Counted from the first letter of the stretch, positions 10,301 through 17,452 are shown. The stretch is DNA of 35,755 bases from Verrucomicrobiota bacterium (GCA_029572555.1 JAKPVM010000115.1:1-35755); one strand, 5' to 3'. The notes: generated from the letters alone by a model not told the origin. Numbers and translations are program-made.

Positions 10301-10730
10301 AGAACGTTCAACCGACCTTACGGGGCTTGTTCCTGAAGGAATTGTGGAACTTCCGCCTCATCCCTGGACCGAAGATACCGCTATCCAGCTCATCAGCGAT
10401 TGTGGAACTCAGAAATATTATGGCGATGGTGTGCCTGCAAAAGCGTTGCCTTACCCGGGTTTTAAAAAGTTCAGAGTAGATACAGTTAAATTAGGGACTG
10501 TGGTTAAATCCGCCCCATTGATTAAAAATATTTCGTTTAAGAATGGTGGTGTTGAAATAATCTGGCGGTCTGTTGTTGACGATAGATATCAAACGCAGTT
10601 TAAACCGATTGGCGGAAATGGCAATTGGGAAACTGGGCATATTATTCAGGCAATAGGTGAATGGACAACATTTTTTGATAACAATTTAGACAGCGCGGGT
10701 AGGATTTATAGGATTATAGTTTTGCCTTAA
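7323..10730 (+). CDS. Secreted lamin-tail / Calx-beta / DUF3616 protein
   Basis: 1135 residues with an N-terminal signal peptide (residues about 1-26, hydrophobic core after MRTLRKIGL). The first lamin-tail-like domain starts at VYINEILFNPPG (about residue 28). A Calx-beta-like domain follows at about 285-402 (SISLSENGG, then an acidic turn at DDN and DND). A second lamin-tail-like domain begins at ILLNEIKVNPAGE (about 404). A beta-sandwich segment lies at about 620-715. A DUF3616 module at about 718-1060 shows the paired signatures DIEGAYKIGNKIYWIGAHSN and NIEGIAPAP...GLRAP. The C-terminal 65 residues end GRIYRIIVLP, like the protein at the left edge. DUF3616 resembles esterase-like/phytase-like propellers, but its activity is unproven. 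Probably cell-surface or secreted. It reads away from the small minus-strand gene across a 152-base gap and is followed by a repeat-rich intergenic region. Confidence 0.85.
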   Translation: MRTLRKIGLISRWVISCFLLYNVAGASVYINEILFNPPGTDTPNEYIEIRGTPNYLLPDGTYLINIEGDANGNPGTIQNIFDLSSVCIGGNGFIVLLQKDSPYTAAAGSTVLKNTGSGAGWGSDSTSSINHSGENSQTDLENPSSTFMLIQTPSKPTIGMDIDDDNDGLPDAQIYTNWVVLNSIGILDSSGAGDIAYGLINYRANPAATSVFGRTLEINFTPSYVGRLGNTIGNTENDWLVSDNLGGAAPVWIVGPPGSTLPTGFAMAPLNNIGAPNFNDSLIPGVVISQISDSISLSENGGTNGYSIRLNTQPYGIVTVQISTDGQSLISTNNGSTFFSSGSITFSNTNAVVVTVKAIDDNIVETVVHKSVVAHSIAYTEDNLNYPTTSIVADIVFYITDNDSILLNEIKVNPAGEDSPYEFVEILGQPSALLRNVYFLVIDGNGDKDPGEVDFILNLDGTQIGSNGLLFLCGSNSPYVLDSNTSVYYIPEFSDVGGVLLNGCASFLLLSTTNPPYQGRDLDDGNNGTLEDLSSDVFVYDAVGWTAHRTNDIVYGGVALNLLKGTPDAATRFSQNLTRLSSNAWFYGKLFGDTGNLLEYDELNVSPNFPSGVNMTPGRSNIAVLTISRIDAISGVIGDATNPEVYFTISNTVVSPTNLSINISANNSNVVSNLMVTRIAGYNYKLAVEPCGIGYSAITITVSNGGGSATRSFLYAASAMGRSGGLFLTGASDASAAIAIDDDWMFVGDDENETIRVYSRKRSGAPIAGFTMTPYLGLTDFEGEIPREVDIEGAYKIGNKIYWIGAHSNANLAEERTNRARIFVTEVSGSESNSVLTYVGRYDYLKSDLVDWDLNNGHGKGAGFYNLSYSTQDGVNPKTPWGFNIEGIAPAPDNPAAAYIGLRAPIVPPTNRVHALIIPVLNFTNIAGSDAAKGSAIFGEPIELDLFGRGIRDIVGDSNGYIIIAGTPLNTPGPYPDDFKIYTWSGSPSDRPQERSTDLTGLVPEGIVELPPHPWTEDTAIQLISDCGTQKYYGDGVPAKALPYPGFKKFRVDTVKLGTVVKSAPLIKNISFKNGGVEIIWRSVVDDRYQTQFKPIGGNGNWETGHIIQAIGEWTTFFDNNLDSAGRIYRIIVLP

Positions 10731-10917
10731 TGACCATTGAATTATTGGAATTAAAATATTTTTGTTGAAAATATCGTTATTCAATACCTCAATCATTAGC
10801 AAACCGATAACAATCGGATTTGTAGATGAATATTTTTGATTTAACATAATGTATCAACAAGTTCATTAACTTCACAAAGCAGGTAATAGAAAACTTCTCG
10901 CAGATGTTCGCAAATAT

Positions 10918-10937
10918 TGATAAACGCTGATAAACGC
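10918..10937. repeat. Tandem 10-base direct repeat TGATAAACGC
   Basis: Two exact head-to-tail copies of TGATAAACGC, preceded by the related string CGCAGATGTTCGCAAAT (10899-10915). The style resembles degenerate CGCAGAT/AACGC intergenic repeats seen in several bacterial phyla; that link is from memory and approximate. Confidence 0.6.
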
Positions 10938-10992
10938 AAAATTTTTCACAGGGATTCTTTACTTTAAAAACAGATGAAAAACACAATTCAAA

Positions 10993-11012
10993 ACCCGCCA
11001 AAGCGGGTGACA
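10993..11012 (+). repeat. Stem-loop repeat with TGACA tail, copy 1
   Basis: The stem ACCCGC pairs with GCGGGT around the loop CAAA (10993-11008), and the tail GACA follows, giving ...GGGTGACA. Copies 2 and 3 share this layout: a short GC-rich stem with a 4-5 base loop and a tail reading GTGACA. Confidence 0.7.
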
Positions 11013-11045
11013 TGATTATAGCAAAGAAAAAACAAAAAATCATAA

Positions 11046-11068
11046 ACCGCTGAAAGCGGTGACAGAGC
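11046..11068 (+). repeat. Stem-loop repeat with TGACAGAGC tail, copy 2
   Basis: The stem ACCGC pairs with GCGGT around TGAAA (11046-11060), followed by GACAGAGC. Its last 11 bases (GGTGACAGAGC, 11058-11068) are exactly complementary to 11091-11101 in copy 3, so copies 2 and 3 can also form one larger hairpin with a 22-base loop. Confidence 0.75.
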
Positions 11069-11090
11069 CATTATTGGATTCTAAATTATC

Positions 11091-11113
11091 GCTCTGTCAC
11101 CACTGCTGTGGTT
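11091..11113 (-). repeat. Stem-loop repeat with TGACAGAGC tail, copy 3 (inverted)
   Basis: Read on the minus strand, ACCAC pairs with GTGGT around AGCA and is followed by GACAGAGC, the same design and tail as copy 2 in opposite orientation. The resulting 11-bp inverted repeat with copy 2 is perfect. Confidence 0.75.
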
Positions 11114-11133
11114 TTCCCTTGTGTTAATTTCTA

Positions 11134-11142
11134 TGCTATAAT
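11134..11142 (+). promoter_or_regulatory. Extended -10 promoter candidate for the gspA operon
   Basis: TGCTATAAT contains a perfect TATAAT (11137-11142) with the TGn extension, but there is no -35 at normal spacing. It would start transcription near 11149, giving a leader of about 208 bases that carries the two hairpin units at 11145-11187. Alternative: chance match in AT-rich repeat DNA. Confidence 0.35.
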
Positions 11143-11144
11143 AC

Positions 11145-11187
11145 TGCCACTCCTGACGGAGTTAAAAATGCCAGCCTACAGCTGGTT
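11145..11187 (+). repeat. Two adjacent related 19-base hairpin units
   Basis: TGCCACTCCTGACGGAGTT (11145-11163; stem ACTCC/GGAGT) and TGCCAGCCTACAGCTGGTT (11169-11187; stem CCAGC/GCTGG) have the same length and share the opening TGCCA and the ending GTT or GGTT, with different but internally compensated stems. They are separated by five A/T bases. No T-run follows either, so they are not typical terminators. This looks like a REP-type repeat. Confidence 0.65.
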
Positions 11188-11356
11188 GATATATTATGGA
11201 CAAAATGTTTTTCACCGTATTAATTATCAAAATCTGTGGTATAAATTTTTGGTTATTGTGTATTAATCCGATATCTGTGCTAATAATTCAAATTCAATAA
11301 TTTTATTTGATTTCATTACTCGACAAAGTTGTTGTTTTTTGTTAATAATAAAAAAC

Positions 11357-12172
11357 GTGTATTTAGAATATTACGGATTAAAAGAGCCGCCGTTTGAGCT
11401 GACGCCTAATCCGCGCTTTCTTTTTTACAGCGCCAAACATAGGGAGGCTTTTAATCATTTGCTATATGGAATTCGTGAAAACAAGGGGTTTGTTCAATTA
11501 ACCGGCGAGGTTGGCTGCGGTAAGACGACGCTTTGCAGGGCATTACTTGAAAAACTCGGTGATGATTACAATACCGCATTGATTTTGAACCCCGTTCTGA
11601 ATGCTGAACAGTTGATAAAAGCAATAGCGATGGAGTTTGGCATTGAGGTTAAAGGGCTTGATAAATTAGAGACGCTTTCTTCCTTAAATGAATTTTTACT
11701 TAAACAAGCCGCCAAAGGGAGACAGTCAGTTTTAATAATTGATGAGGCGCAAGATTTAACAGATGAGTTGCTTGAGCAAATTAGGCTTTTATCTAATCTT
11801 GAAACAAATGAACGAAAATTATTACAGATTATTTTAATGGGACAGCCAGAATTGAAACATAGACTTAATGCCCCTATATTAAGACAATTGCGTCAGAGAA
11901 TCACGGTTAGATTTCATCTTAAACCGTTGACTTATTTTGAAATCAATCAATATATTCAGCACAGGCTTTCTGTAGCCGGCGCAAATGGCACTCCATATTT
12001 TAGCCGGGGCGCGATTTGGAGAATTTACCGATATAGCAAGGGCATACCAAGATTGATAAATGCACTTTGCGATAAATGTCTTTTAGCAGGTTTTGTTCAA
12101 CAACAAGATGCAGTTGATTTTTTTATGGTCGGACTTGCCGCAAAAGAACTGGAAGGAGACATTAATGTATGA
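11357..12172 (+). CDS. gspA: GspA/ExeA-type AAA+ ATPase
   Basis: 271 residues from a GTG start at 11357. The frame is open from a TTG at 11339, but family members begin M-Y-x-E-x-Y-G-L-K-E-x-P-F, matching YLEYYGLKEPPFELTPNP here, so the GTG is chosen. Walker A is GEVGCGKTT (residues 50-58) and Walker B VLIIDEAQ (125-132); LLSNLET and the LRQLRQRI arginine region follow. GspA/ExeA is known to work with GspB in opening peptidoglycan and placing the type II secretion secretin in the outer membrane. This copy lacks the long periplasmic peptidoglycan-binding part of Aeromonas ExeA and looks like the ATPase module alone. It overlaps the next gene by ATGA, so translation is probably coupled. No other type II secretion gene is in the window. 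Confidence 0.85.
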   Translation: MYLEYYGLKEPPFELTPNPRFLFYSAKHREAFNHLLYGIRENKGFVQLTGEVGCGKTTLCRALLEKLGDDYNTALILNPVLNAEQLIKAIAMEFGIEVKGLDKLETLSSLNEFLLKQAAKGRQSVLIIDEAQDLTDELLEQIRLLSNLETNERKLLQIILMGQPELKHRLNAPILRQLRQRITVRFHLKPLTYFEINQYIQHRLSVAGANGTPYFSRGAIWRIYRYSKGIPRLINALCDKCLLAGFVQQQDAVDFFMVGLAAKELEGDINV

Positions 12173-12996
12173 GCCTTATAAATGACGCATTAAAACGGAC
12201 AGCAGGCGCTCAAAAACAAGATAATCAGGCAAAACAGCCTTTACCGACTATGCAACCGGTCGAACGACTCGGACGTAAAAATCCAATGGCTATTTATATT
12301 GTTGCCTCGCTTGTTTTACTTTCATTATCCATTACCATTCTGGCTATATGGGTGATAAGCAGTTCTTCTAACAAAGGAAAAAATACGATCGCTCAAAATA
12401 AAAATAATAGTCAGATGGTTGTAAAATCTGGTCTTGCCGATAGTGAAACCAAAAGTCCATTGAAACTTGAAGACAATGTAGCATCGCCCATAATATTTCC
12501 GATGCCGAATTCAAACATTACTCGCGGCGACCAACAATTTACCGAGGATATCGGGAGAACTGTGACTGTTAAGATAGCGCAATTTCCATCTCAAAATTTG
12601 CAGAAGACGGAAATAAACGTTGGAATTGAACCATCGTCAAAATCCAAGAGCGACGAAGTTGTTTTAGCAAATCAAAATGTTAATGAAACTATGCCAGAGA
12701 TTGTCCAGGACAAAAGTGATTCGACAAATATCCAGAAAACCGCTGATGCGGTTATAGGAAACAATGAAAAAAACACCATTCAAACCAATGTCTCTGTTGT
12801 TCAGGAAACCGTAAAACCGGTATTTCCTCAGATTAAATTAAATGGGATTTTTTACAGGCAATCGAACCCCTCTGCAATCATCAATGGCAAGTTAGTTTAT
12901 AAGGATGGTATAATTAATGGCGTAAAGATAATTTCGATAGATAAGAACAGCGTAACAGTTGAGTTTAGCAATCAAACGCAGGTTATAAAAATGTAG
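12169..12996 (+). CDS. gspB: GspB-like general secretion pathway protein
   Basis: 275 residues. The N-terminus MSLINDALKR is the signature of GspB proteins. A single membrane segment covers about residues 41-65 (AIYIVASLVLLSLSITILAI), followed by a low-complexity Ser/Thr/Asn/Lys-rich periplasmic linker and a C-terminal domain (about 220-275, IKLNGIFYRQSNPSAIINGK to the end) that fits the GspB C-terminal domain in which the (L/I)xGI(F/L) strand is typical. Known role: inner-membrane partner of GspA in secretin assembly. The ATG overlaps the gspA stop by four bases. The rRNA-modification fusion gene starts 20 bases downstream, probably on the same transcript. Confidence 0.85.
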   Translation: MSLINDALKRTAGAQKQDNQAKQPLPTMQPVERLGRKNPMAIYIVASLVLLSLSITILAIWVISSSSNKGKNTIAQNKNNSQMVVKSGLADSETKSPLKLEDNVASPIIFPMPNSNITRGDQQFTEDIGRTVTVKIAQFPSQNLQKTEINVGIEPSSKSKSDEVVLANQNVNETMPEIVQDKSDSTNIQKTADAVIGNNEKNTIQTNVSVVQETVKPVFPQIKLNGIFYRQSNPSAIINGKLVYKDGIINGVKIISIDKNSVTVEFSNQTQVIKM

Positions 12997-13016
12997 GGCA
13001 TGGCAGAAGGTTTAAA

Positions 13017-14666
13017 GTGAGAAAATATTATCCCAATTGCATCATATATGAAGATGAGCATATCCTTGTTATTAATAAATCCCCTGGCGTAAATACGCAC
13101 TCGCCATCGCCTTATGCAACAAATGGAATATATGATTATTTAAGAAACCTTACTCCTGAATGGGCAAATCTTGCCATCATACATAGATTAGACAAAGAGA
13201 CATCAGGCGTTCTTGTGTTTTCAAAAACAAAACTGGCAAACCAATCTTTGACAAAGCAATTTACTGAACGAACTGTTGAGAAAAAATATATTTTGATAAC
13301 CGATAGAAATCCTCCGTCTGATAAGTTTTCTGTGGTTTCCCATATAACAAAAGATGGCAGCACATTTAAAAGCGTGCCTCTGGAAAAAAGGTCCGAACCA
13401 GCAAAAACACTCTTTAGAAAACCGCAAGCGACAGATGCAGAAATTATAAAACTTTGTTCACATTGGATTGATTATGCCAAAAACACGCATCCCAATCTTT
13501 CTTTACAGACGTTAATCGCGCATCCATTGACAGGGAGGACGCATCAAGTTCGTTTGCACGCATCAGAAAAAGGTTGTCCGATTCTTGGCGAGACTTTGTA
13601 CGGCGGCACAGAATCCATCAGAATTTGGTTGCACTCAGCAGAACTAACATTGAGACACCCGCAAAGCGGGAAACCTTTGAACTTTCAAGCATCGCCTGCG
13701 CCGGGTTATCCTGCCTTAAGTTCAAGACAGATGTTTTTAACTGATGACACTAATTCTTTTAGGATTATTTATGGAGTTGCGGATAGATTTCCCGGCTTGT
13801 TTATCGACAAATTAGGCGATTGGCTGCTTGTTCAAAGCGAAAGAGAATTGAACGAGAACGAGCTAAAATTAGTAAAAACATTATCAGAAGAATGCGGTTC
13901 TGTTGGTGCCTATTTTAAATTGCTGCAAAAAGATGTCAGGACGCAAAATGGGGCAATTCTTTCTCCTCGATTAATTTTTGGACAACCCGCGCCCGAACGT
14001 TTCCAAATTCTTGAGAATGGTGTCAAATACGAATTAAGTTTTCTGGAAGGATATTCCGTTGGATTGTTTTTTGACCAGCGGGATAATAGACGGCGAATAC
14101 TTGTAAATTATGTGGCAAAAGATTTCCCATTATTAGAAGAGGGTTCACAGGTATTAAATACATTTGCTTATACCTGTGGTTTTTCTGTATGCGCCGCGAT
14201 GAATAGATTTCATACAGTCAACGTTGATATATCCGCAAAATATCTTGAATGGGGTAAACGGAACTTTCAATTGAATGGGCTTGATTATAATTCAAACGAA
14301 TTCTGCAAGGGCGATGTTTTTGACTGGTTAAAGATATTCGCAAAAAGAGGAAGAAAATTTGATTTTGTAATTATAGATCCGCCAACATTTTCACAGTCTA
14401 AAAAAAGCGGTGTGTTTCAGGCATATAAAGACTATCCTGAACTATTGCATATTGTTCTCAAGACGTTGAATAAAAAGGGTATTGTGTTGGCGTCGTTGAA
14501 TACCGCAAACGTTCCAGCGGAAAAATTTGTTCAAATGTTTAATCAAACAATATCATCGTCGGGGAAAAGAATCACTCAATATTACTTTGCCACTCAACCG
14601 ATGGATTTCCCTTCCTGTCCTGAACAACCTGCTTATCTAAAAACAATCTGGGCAAGGATAGAATAA
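13017..14666 (+). CDS. Fusion: RluA-family pseudouridine synthase + RlmI/RlmK-type methyltransferase
   Basis: 549 residues from a GTG start with AGAAGG (13005-13010) six bases upstream. Residues 1-235 form an RluA-type synthase: HRLDKETSG (56-64, catalytic Asp59), the basic KYIL stretch after the motif, and HPLTGRTHQVRLHA. Residues about 245-549 form a COG1092-type class I methyltransferase: the central IIYGVADRFPGLFIDKLGDWL segment, FFDQRDNRR, a SAM-binding VLNTFAYTCGFSV and the motif DPPTFSQSKK (from Asp454). The N-terminal PUA domain of RlmI is absent; the synthase occupies its place. At the position where RlmI has SCS with the m5C catalytic Cys, this protein reads ASLNTAN, and DPPTFS is the form I recall from RlmK (m7G). 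The methylated base therefore cannot be assigned. The stop codon directly abuts that of the convergent CotH gene. Confidence 0.88.
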   Translation: MRKYYPNCIIYEDEHILVINKSPGVNTHSPSPYATNGIYDYLRNLTPEWANLAIIHRLDKETSGVLVFSKTKLANQSLTKQFTERTVEKKYILITDRNPPSDKFSVVSHITKDGSTFKSVPLEKRSEPAKTLFRKPQATDAEIIKLCSHWIDYAKNTHPNLSLQTLIAHPLTGRTHQVRLHASEKGCPILGETLYGGTESIRIWLHSAELTLRHPQSGKPLNFQASPAPGYPALSSRQMFLTDDTNSFRIIYGVADRFPGLFIDKLGDWLLVQSERELNENELKLVKTLSEECGSVGAYFKLLQKDVRTQNGAILSPRLIFGQPAPERFQILENGVKYELSFLEGYSVGLFFDQRDNRRRILVNYVAKDFPLLEEGSQVLNTFAYTCGFSVCAAMNRFHTVNVDISAKYLEWGKRNFQLNGLDYNSNEFCKGDVFDWLKIFAKRGRKFDFVIIDPPTFSQSKKSGVFQAYKDYPELLHIVLKTLNKKGIVLASLNTANVPAEKFVQMFNQTISSSGKRITQYYFATQPMDFPSCPEQPAYLKTIWARIE

Positions 14667-16376
14667 TTATCTCAAAAATTTGTAAATATCGGCTTGAATT
14701 TTGCCGCTGATTCTATCGTTAACGTTTGTTCCTATTTTGTTTAAGAAGATTGTCCCGGACATTAAGTTGAGCGATTTGATATTGAATTCCAGAATCTTGC
14801 CTTCAAGCACTGCGCCAAAAACGGCAGTATTATCTATTTTAATTGGTTTATCAGACTCGATTAGTTCAGGGTCTATTATAAAAACTGGAATCATCCATTT
14901 TCCTGTGCGTATTTCAATGCCAAAGAATGCAATAGATGGAAAGTTGTTAAATCGCGGTTCTTTGACGGGACCTGCTGAAACACCGCTGCCAATGAACCAT
15001 TGACGCTTGCCATCTAAAAACATCCTAAAGTTTGCCTTTACCCTGGTATCCGAATTATTATACGAAAGTCCACGCCAGTAAGTATCAAAGTCAGCGCTGA
15101 ATGCCCCGATTTTTTGAAGAACATTAGATTGTCTTAATGGCGAATTCCATTCTGGCGCCGGCGCATCGAGTTCTTTTTTCAAGGCAGAACGACGATTCTG
15201 AATAAAATTTTTCACCTGACTCAGAGCGGAATTGAAATTATTGTGGTCTGATTCAATATGTGGTTTTAACATTGTTTCAAGTTGTTCAACAGTATTGCTT
15301 AAAGCATTTTCGTTCCACACCGTATCTAATAATTTTTTCAGCCGTTCTCTGTATTGTTCTCTTGTTTTTTCTATTTTATAAAGTCGCCAGGGAAGGATGC
15401 TCGTTGCCATAACCGTTAGAGGCTTATTGCTTGGCGAGTATGGGTCAACATCTCCGAATGTTGAATCTGCTCCCCAGGGAATAAAGGCAAATTTTTTCTT
15501 CGCAGGATTATTATAAACGAAAAAATTATTTCCATTGTTTGAATATGAATCCCAGTGCCCAGTTAGGACTTCCATTGCCCAAAAAGTTAAATACTCGTCA
15601 AAATCTATCAATTCATTTAATTGTTCTATTAAATGGTCATCGTCTAATTCAAAAGCTTTTGTTAGTAAGAGCAAATCTTCTTTGCCTTTTGATTTATTGT
15701 TCTTCTTTTCAAAGGTATCAACCCATACAGGACGAAAATCGCTCAACTGTCCTTCATATAAATTGCCAGAATCGTCTCCAAAATGTTTTTTGAGAAACTC
15801 ATCTGTAATTGCCTCCACATTTGAATAAATACCCAGACATTTGCCATTTACATAGACCTTTGCAAAGTTGCATAGCGGCGCTGGTATTCCTGCCTCGCGA
15901 AATATTTTATAAGTAAGAAATTGATGAACAAAACTTGGGTCTTGTTGATTATTGTTCAGACTCAATCTTTTTAAACCGCCGAACTTCAACTGTTTATCAT
16001 ATTCGTTAAACCGTATCCCTAAGGAAGGTTTTCTGAGGCTTGTCGAACCTAAAAATCCGCGTTTTTTGATTCCGACAGGTGAATATTTAATGCCATCAAT
16101 CTCAACTTCGGCTTTATAAATATTGTAAGGGTCTGGTTCGGGTTTTTCAATGCGGTCCGGTCCAAGCGCCGCAATAACATCGTGCCGTTCTTTTCTCATT
16201 AAATCCCAGTCCTTTTCAGACATTGTAATTTTAATTTCCAGGATATGCTGTGGATTAAATATAGAATTTGCCGAGATGTTGTTAGAACCTGTATCTGAAT
16301 AAATTGAAACAGCCGTTATTAAGACAAGAAATAATAAGGCAACCGTTAACTTTGAGATTTTGATTTTGCACTGCAT
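14667..16376 (-). CDS. Secreted CotH-family protein
   Basis: 569 residues with a signal peptide (residues about 1-27, hydrophobic LTVALLFLVLITAVSI). The CotH domain spans about 45-370: an N-terminal IKITMSEKDWDLM strand-helix, the basic motif GIKKRGFLGSTSLRKPS (102-118), NVYVNG-like VYVNGKCLGIYSNVE, and the acidic motif IPWGADSTFG (299-308, Asp304), the metal-binding position of CotH kinases. The C-terminal 200 residues are a beta-rich part I cannot name (about 400-569). It is a separate, simpler relative of the CotH domain at the left edge of the window. It lies 32 bases downstream of the secreted DUF362 gene on the same strand, so a two-gene operon is likely. Its stop abuts the stop of the fusion gene on the opposite strand (TAATTA at 14664-14669). 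Confidence 0.85.
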   Translation of the reverse strand: MQCKIKISKLTVALLFLVLITAVSIYSDTGSNNISANSIFNPQHILEIKITMSEKDWDLMRKERHDVIAALGPDRIEKPEPDPYNIYKAEVEIDGIKYSPVGIKKRGFLGSTSLRKPSLGIRFNEYDKQLKFGGLKRLSLNNNQQDPSFVHQFLTYKIFREAGIPAPLCNFAKVYVNGKCLGIYSNVEAITDEFLKKHFGDDSGNLYEGQLSDFRPVWVDTFEKKNNKSKGKEDLLLLTKAFELDDDHLIEQLNELIDFDEYLTFWAMEVLTGHWDSYSNNGNNFFVYNNPAKKKFAFIPWGADSTFGDVDPYSPSNKPLTVMATSILPWRLYKIEKTREQYRERLKKLLDTVWNENALSNTVEQLETMLKPHIESDHNNFNSALSQVKNFIQNRRSALKKELDAPAPEWNSPLRQSNVLQKIGAFSADFDTYWRGLSYNNSDTRVKANFRMFLDGKRQWFIGSGVSAGPVKEPRFNNFPSIAFFGIEIRTGKWMIPVFIIDPELIESDKPIKIDNTAVFGAVLEGKILEFNIKSLNLMSGTIFLNKIGTNVNDRISGKIQADIYKFLR

Positions 16377-16408
16377 TTAAATATAAAATAATGACTTCAG
16401 CATTTTTA

Positions 16409-17452
16409 TCAATGTTGAAGGTTGATGGTTATCGCGCGTATTTTGTTTGTGTCAGAGATACCAAGTTCAAGCAATGATGCATTATTAAACATTTCAAAAT
16501 TTGGTTTTGTTGATTTAAAACCGTCTATTATTCGTTGATTGTTCAGTTCAATTAGCGAAATGGTATCAAGCGCGACAGGGTCGCGGCTGAACATCAGTTT
16601 TCCCGGTACAATAGAATAATGAAGTTTGCTTTCGGGTCCGCCTTCATACTGACAAATTAACGCATCGGTTATGAATAACATCGTGCGGTCAGAAAAGATT
16701 GGCAGGGCAAAAATTTCAGGGACAGATTCATTCAGCCTTTCCGGACTTGATTCAAACCTGAATGTGTTATCCACGCCGCCAATTGTGATGCTAAAAAGAT
16801 GGCCGCATACGCCAGCGATAGTATGATTTAATAATGGCGCAATTGAGATGATTTTTTTTACTTCTTTTGTCAATAGTTTTGAGATGTATGATTTTCTGCC
16901 TATGCCTTCAACCTTTTTTCCAAATTCTAAATCGCCATATATGAGGTTACCGATTAATGGTTTATCGTAGTAAACAGATTCATCGTAACCGGATTGAACA
17001 GCACCAGCAATTCTTACCCCTAATTCATTGGCTAATTTTTCATAACCAGACATTTGCAAGTCAGATAAATATTTATCCCAGATGATAATGTTTTTAGGTG
17101 AAAACCCGGATTCTATCATCAAAGAAATCAGAGCGGCAACAACAGCAGGACGCGTTCCTGAAAATGGACCGGGGCTTGAAAAGACTTTGATTCCAACAAC
17201 CTCGTTTGTTGAAGCTATTTTTGCGAACGCCTCTTTTATATCTTTTGTGTTGGTTAATTTTATTAAGCCGTTTTTAACCATATCTTTTACAATATTGCGG
17301 TCTGCCAGATAAGCCGAGACGGCAGATTTATTTTGAACGACAATTATCTCACCAGTCATTAAAGATTGTTGCGTAATTGAATTAACCCCATAAACCAGAG
17401 TTAATCCGAGAAAAAAGATTGAAGAGATAGCGCAAAAGGTTTTTAAAATCAT
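16409..17452 (-). CDS. Secreted DUF362-domain protein
   Basis: 347 residues from the ATG at 17450-17452. The frame extends to a GTG at 17575, but the internal ATG gives a clean signal peptide (MILKTFCAISSIFFLGLTLVYG) and the extra 41 residues look irregular. DUF362 hallmarks are the central VGIKVFSSPGPFSGTRPAVVAALISLMIESG block, IIIWDK, the APLLNHTIAGVCG segment and the MLFITDALICQYEGGP / RDPVALDTISL block. No CxxCxxCxxxC ferredoxin motif is present, unlike some DUF362 proteins, so an iron-sulfur role is not supported. Function is unknown. The CotH gene follows after 32 bases. The upstream region is shared with the divergent TPR lipoprotein gene and contains a 9-bp inverted repeat. Confidence 0.82.
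   Translation of the reverse strand: MILKTFCAISSIFFLGLTLVYGVNSITQQSLMTGEIIVVQNKSAVSAYLADRNIVKDMVKNGLIKLTNTKDIKEAFAKIASTNEVVGIKVFSSPGPFSGTRPAVVAALISLMIESGFSPKNIIIWDKYLSDLQMSGYEKLANELGVRIAGAVQSGYDESVYYDKPLIGNLIYGDLEFGKKVEGIGRKSYISKLLTKEVKKIISIAPLLNHTIAGVCGHLFSITIGGVDNTFRFESSPERLNESVPEIFALPIFSDRTMLFITDALICQYEGGPESKLHYSIVPGKLMFSRDPVALDTISLIELNNQRIIDGFKSTKPNFEMFNNASLLELGISDTNKIRAITINLQH

Larger units (their letters stand above)
10731..11356. other. Gene-free region carrying clustered stem-loop repeats
   Basis: About 626 bases without a credible gene. From left to right: an AT-only inverted repeat just after the upstream stop (10756-10774, stem ATATTTT), a small stem-loop CCGAT/ATCGG (10804-10817), a tandem TGATAAACGC pair (10918-10937), a cluster of stem-loops with a TGACA tail (10993-11112), an extended -10 box (11134-11142), two related 19-base hairpin units (11145-11187), and AT-rich sequence up to the gspA start. 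Confidence 0.8.

Noticed and set aside
10918-10937. Tandem TGATAAACGC considered as a CRISPR or origin iteron array
   Set aside because: There are only two units without spacers, no cas genes, and no dnaA or rep gene.
10789-11043. Minus-strand 84-residue open frame in the repeat region
   Set aside because: Its composition is irregular, it overlaps several stem-loops and a tandem repeat, and it shows no domain or ribosome-binding site. Treated as chance.
10731-11356. Riboswitch or tRNA in the long gene-free region
   Set aside because: No cloverleaf or known aptamer core is seen; the structure present is explained by short separate stem-loops.
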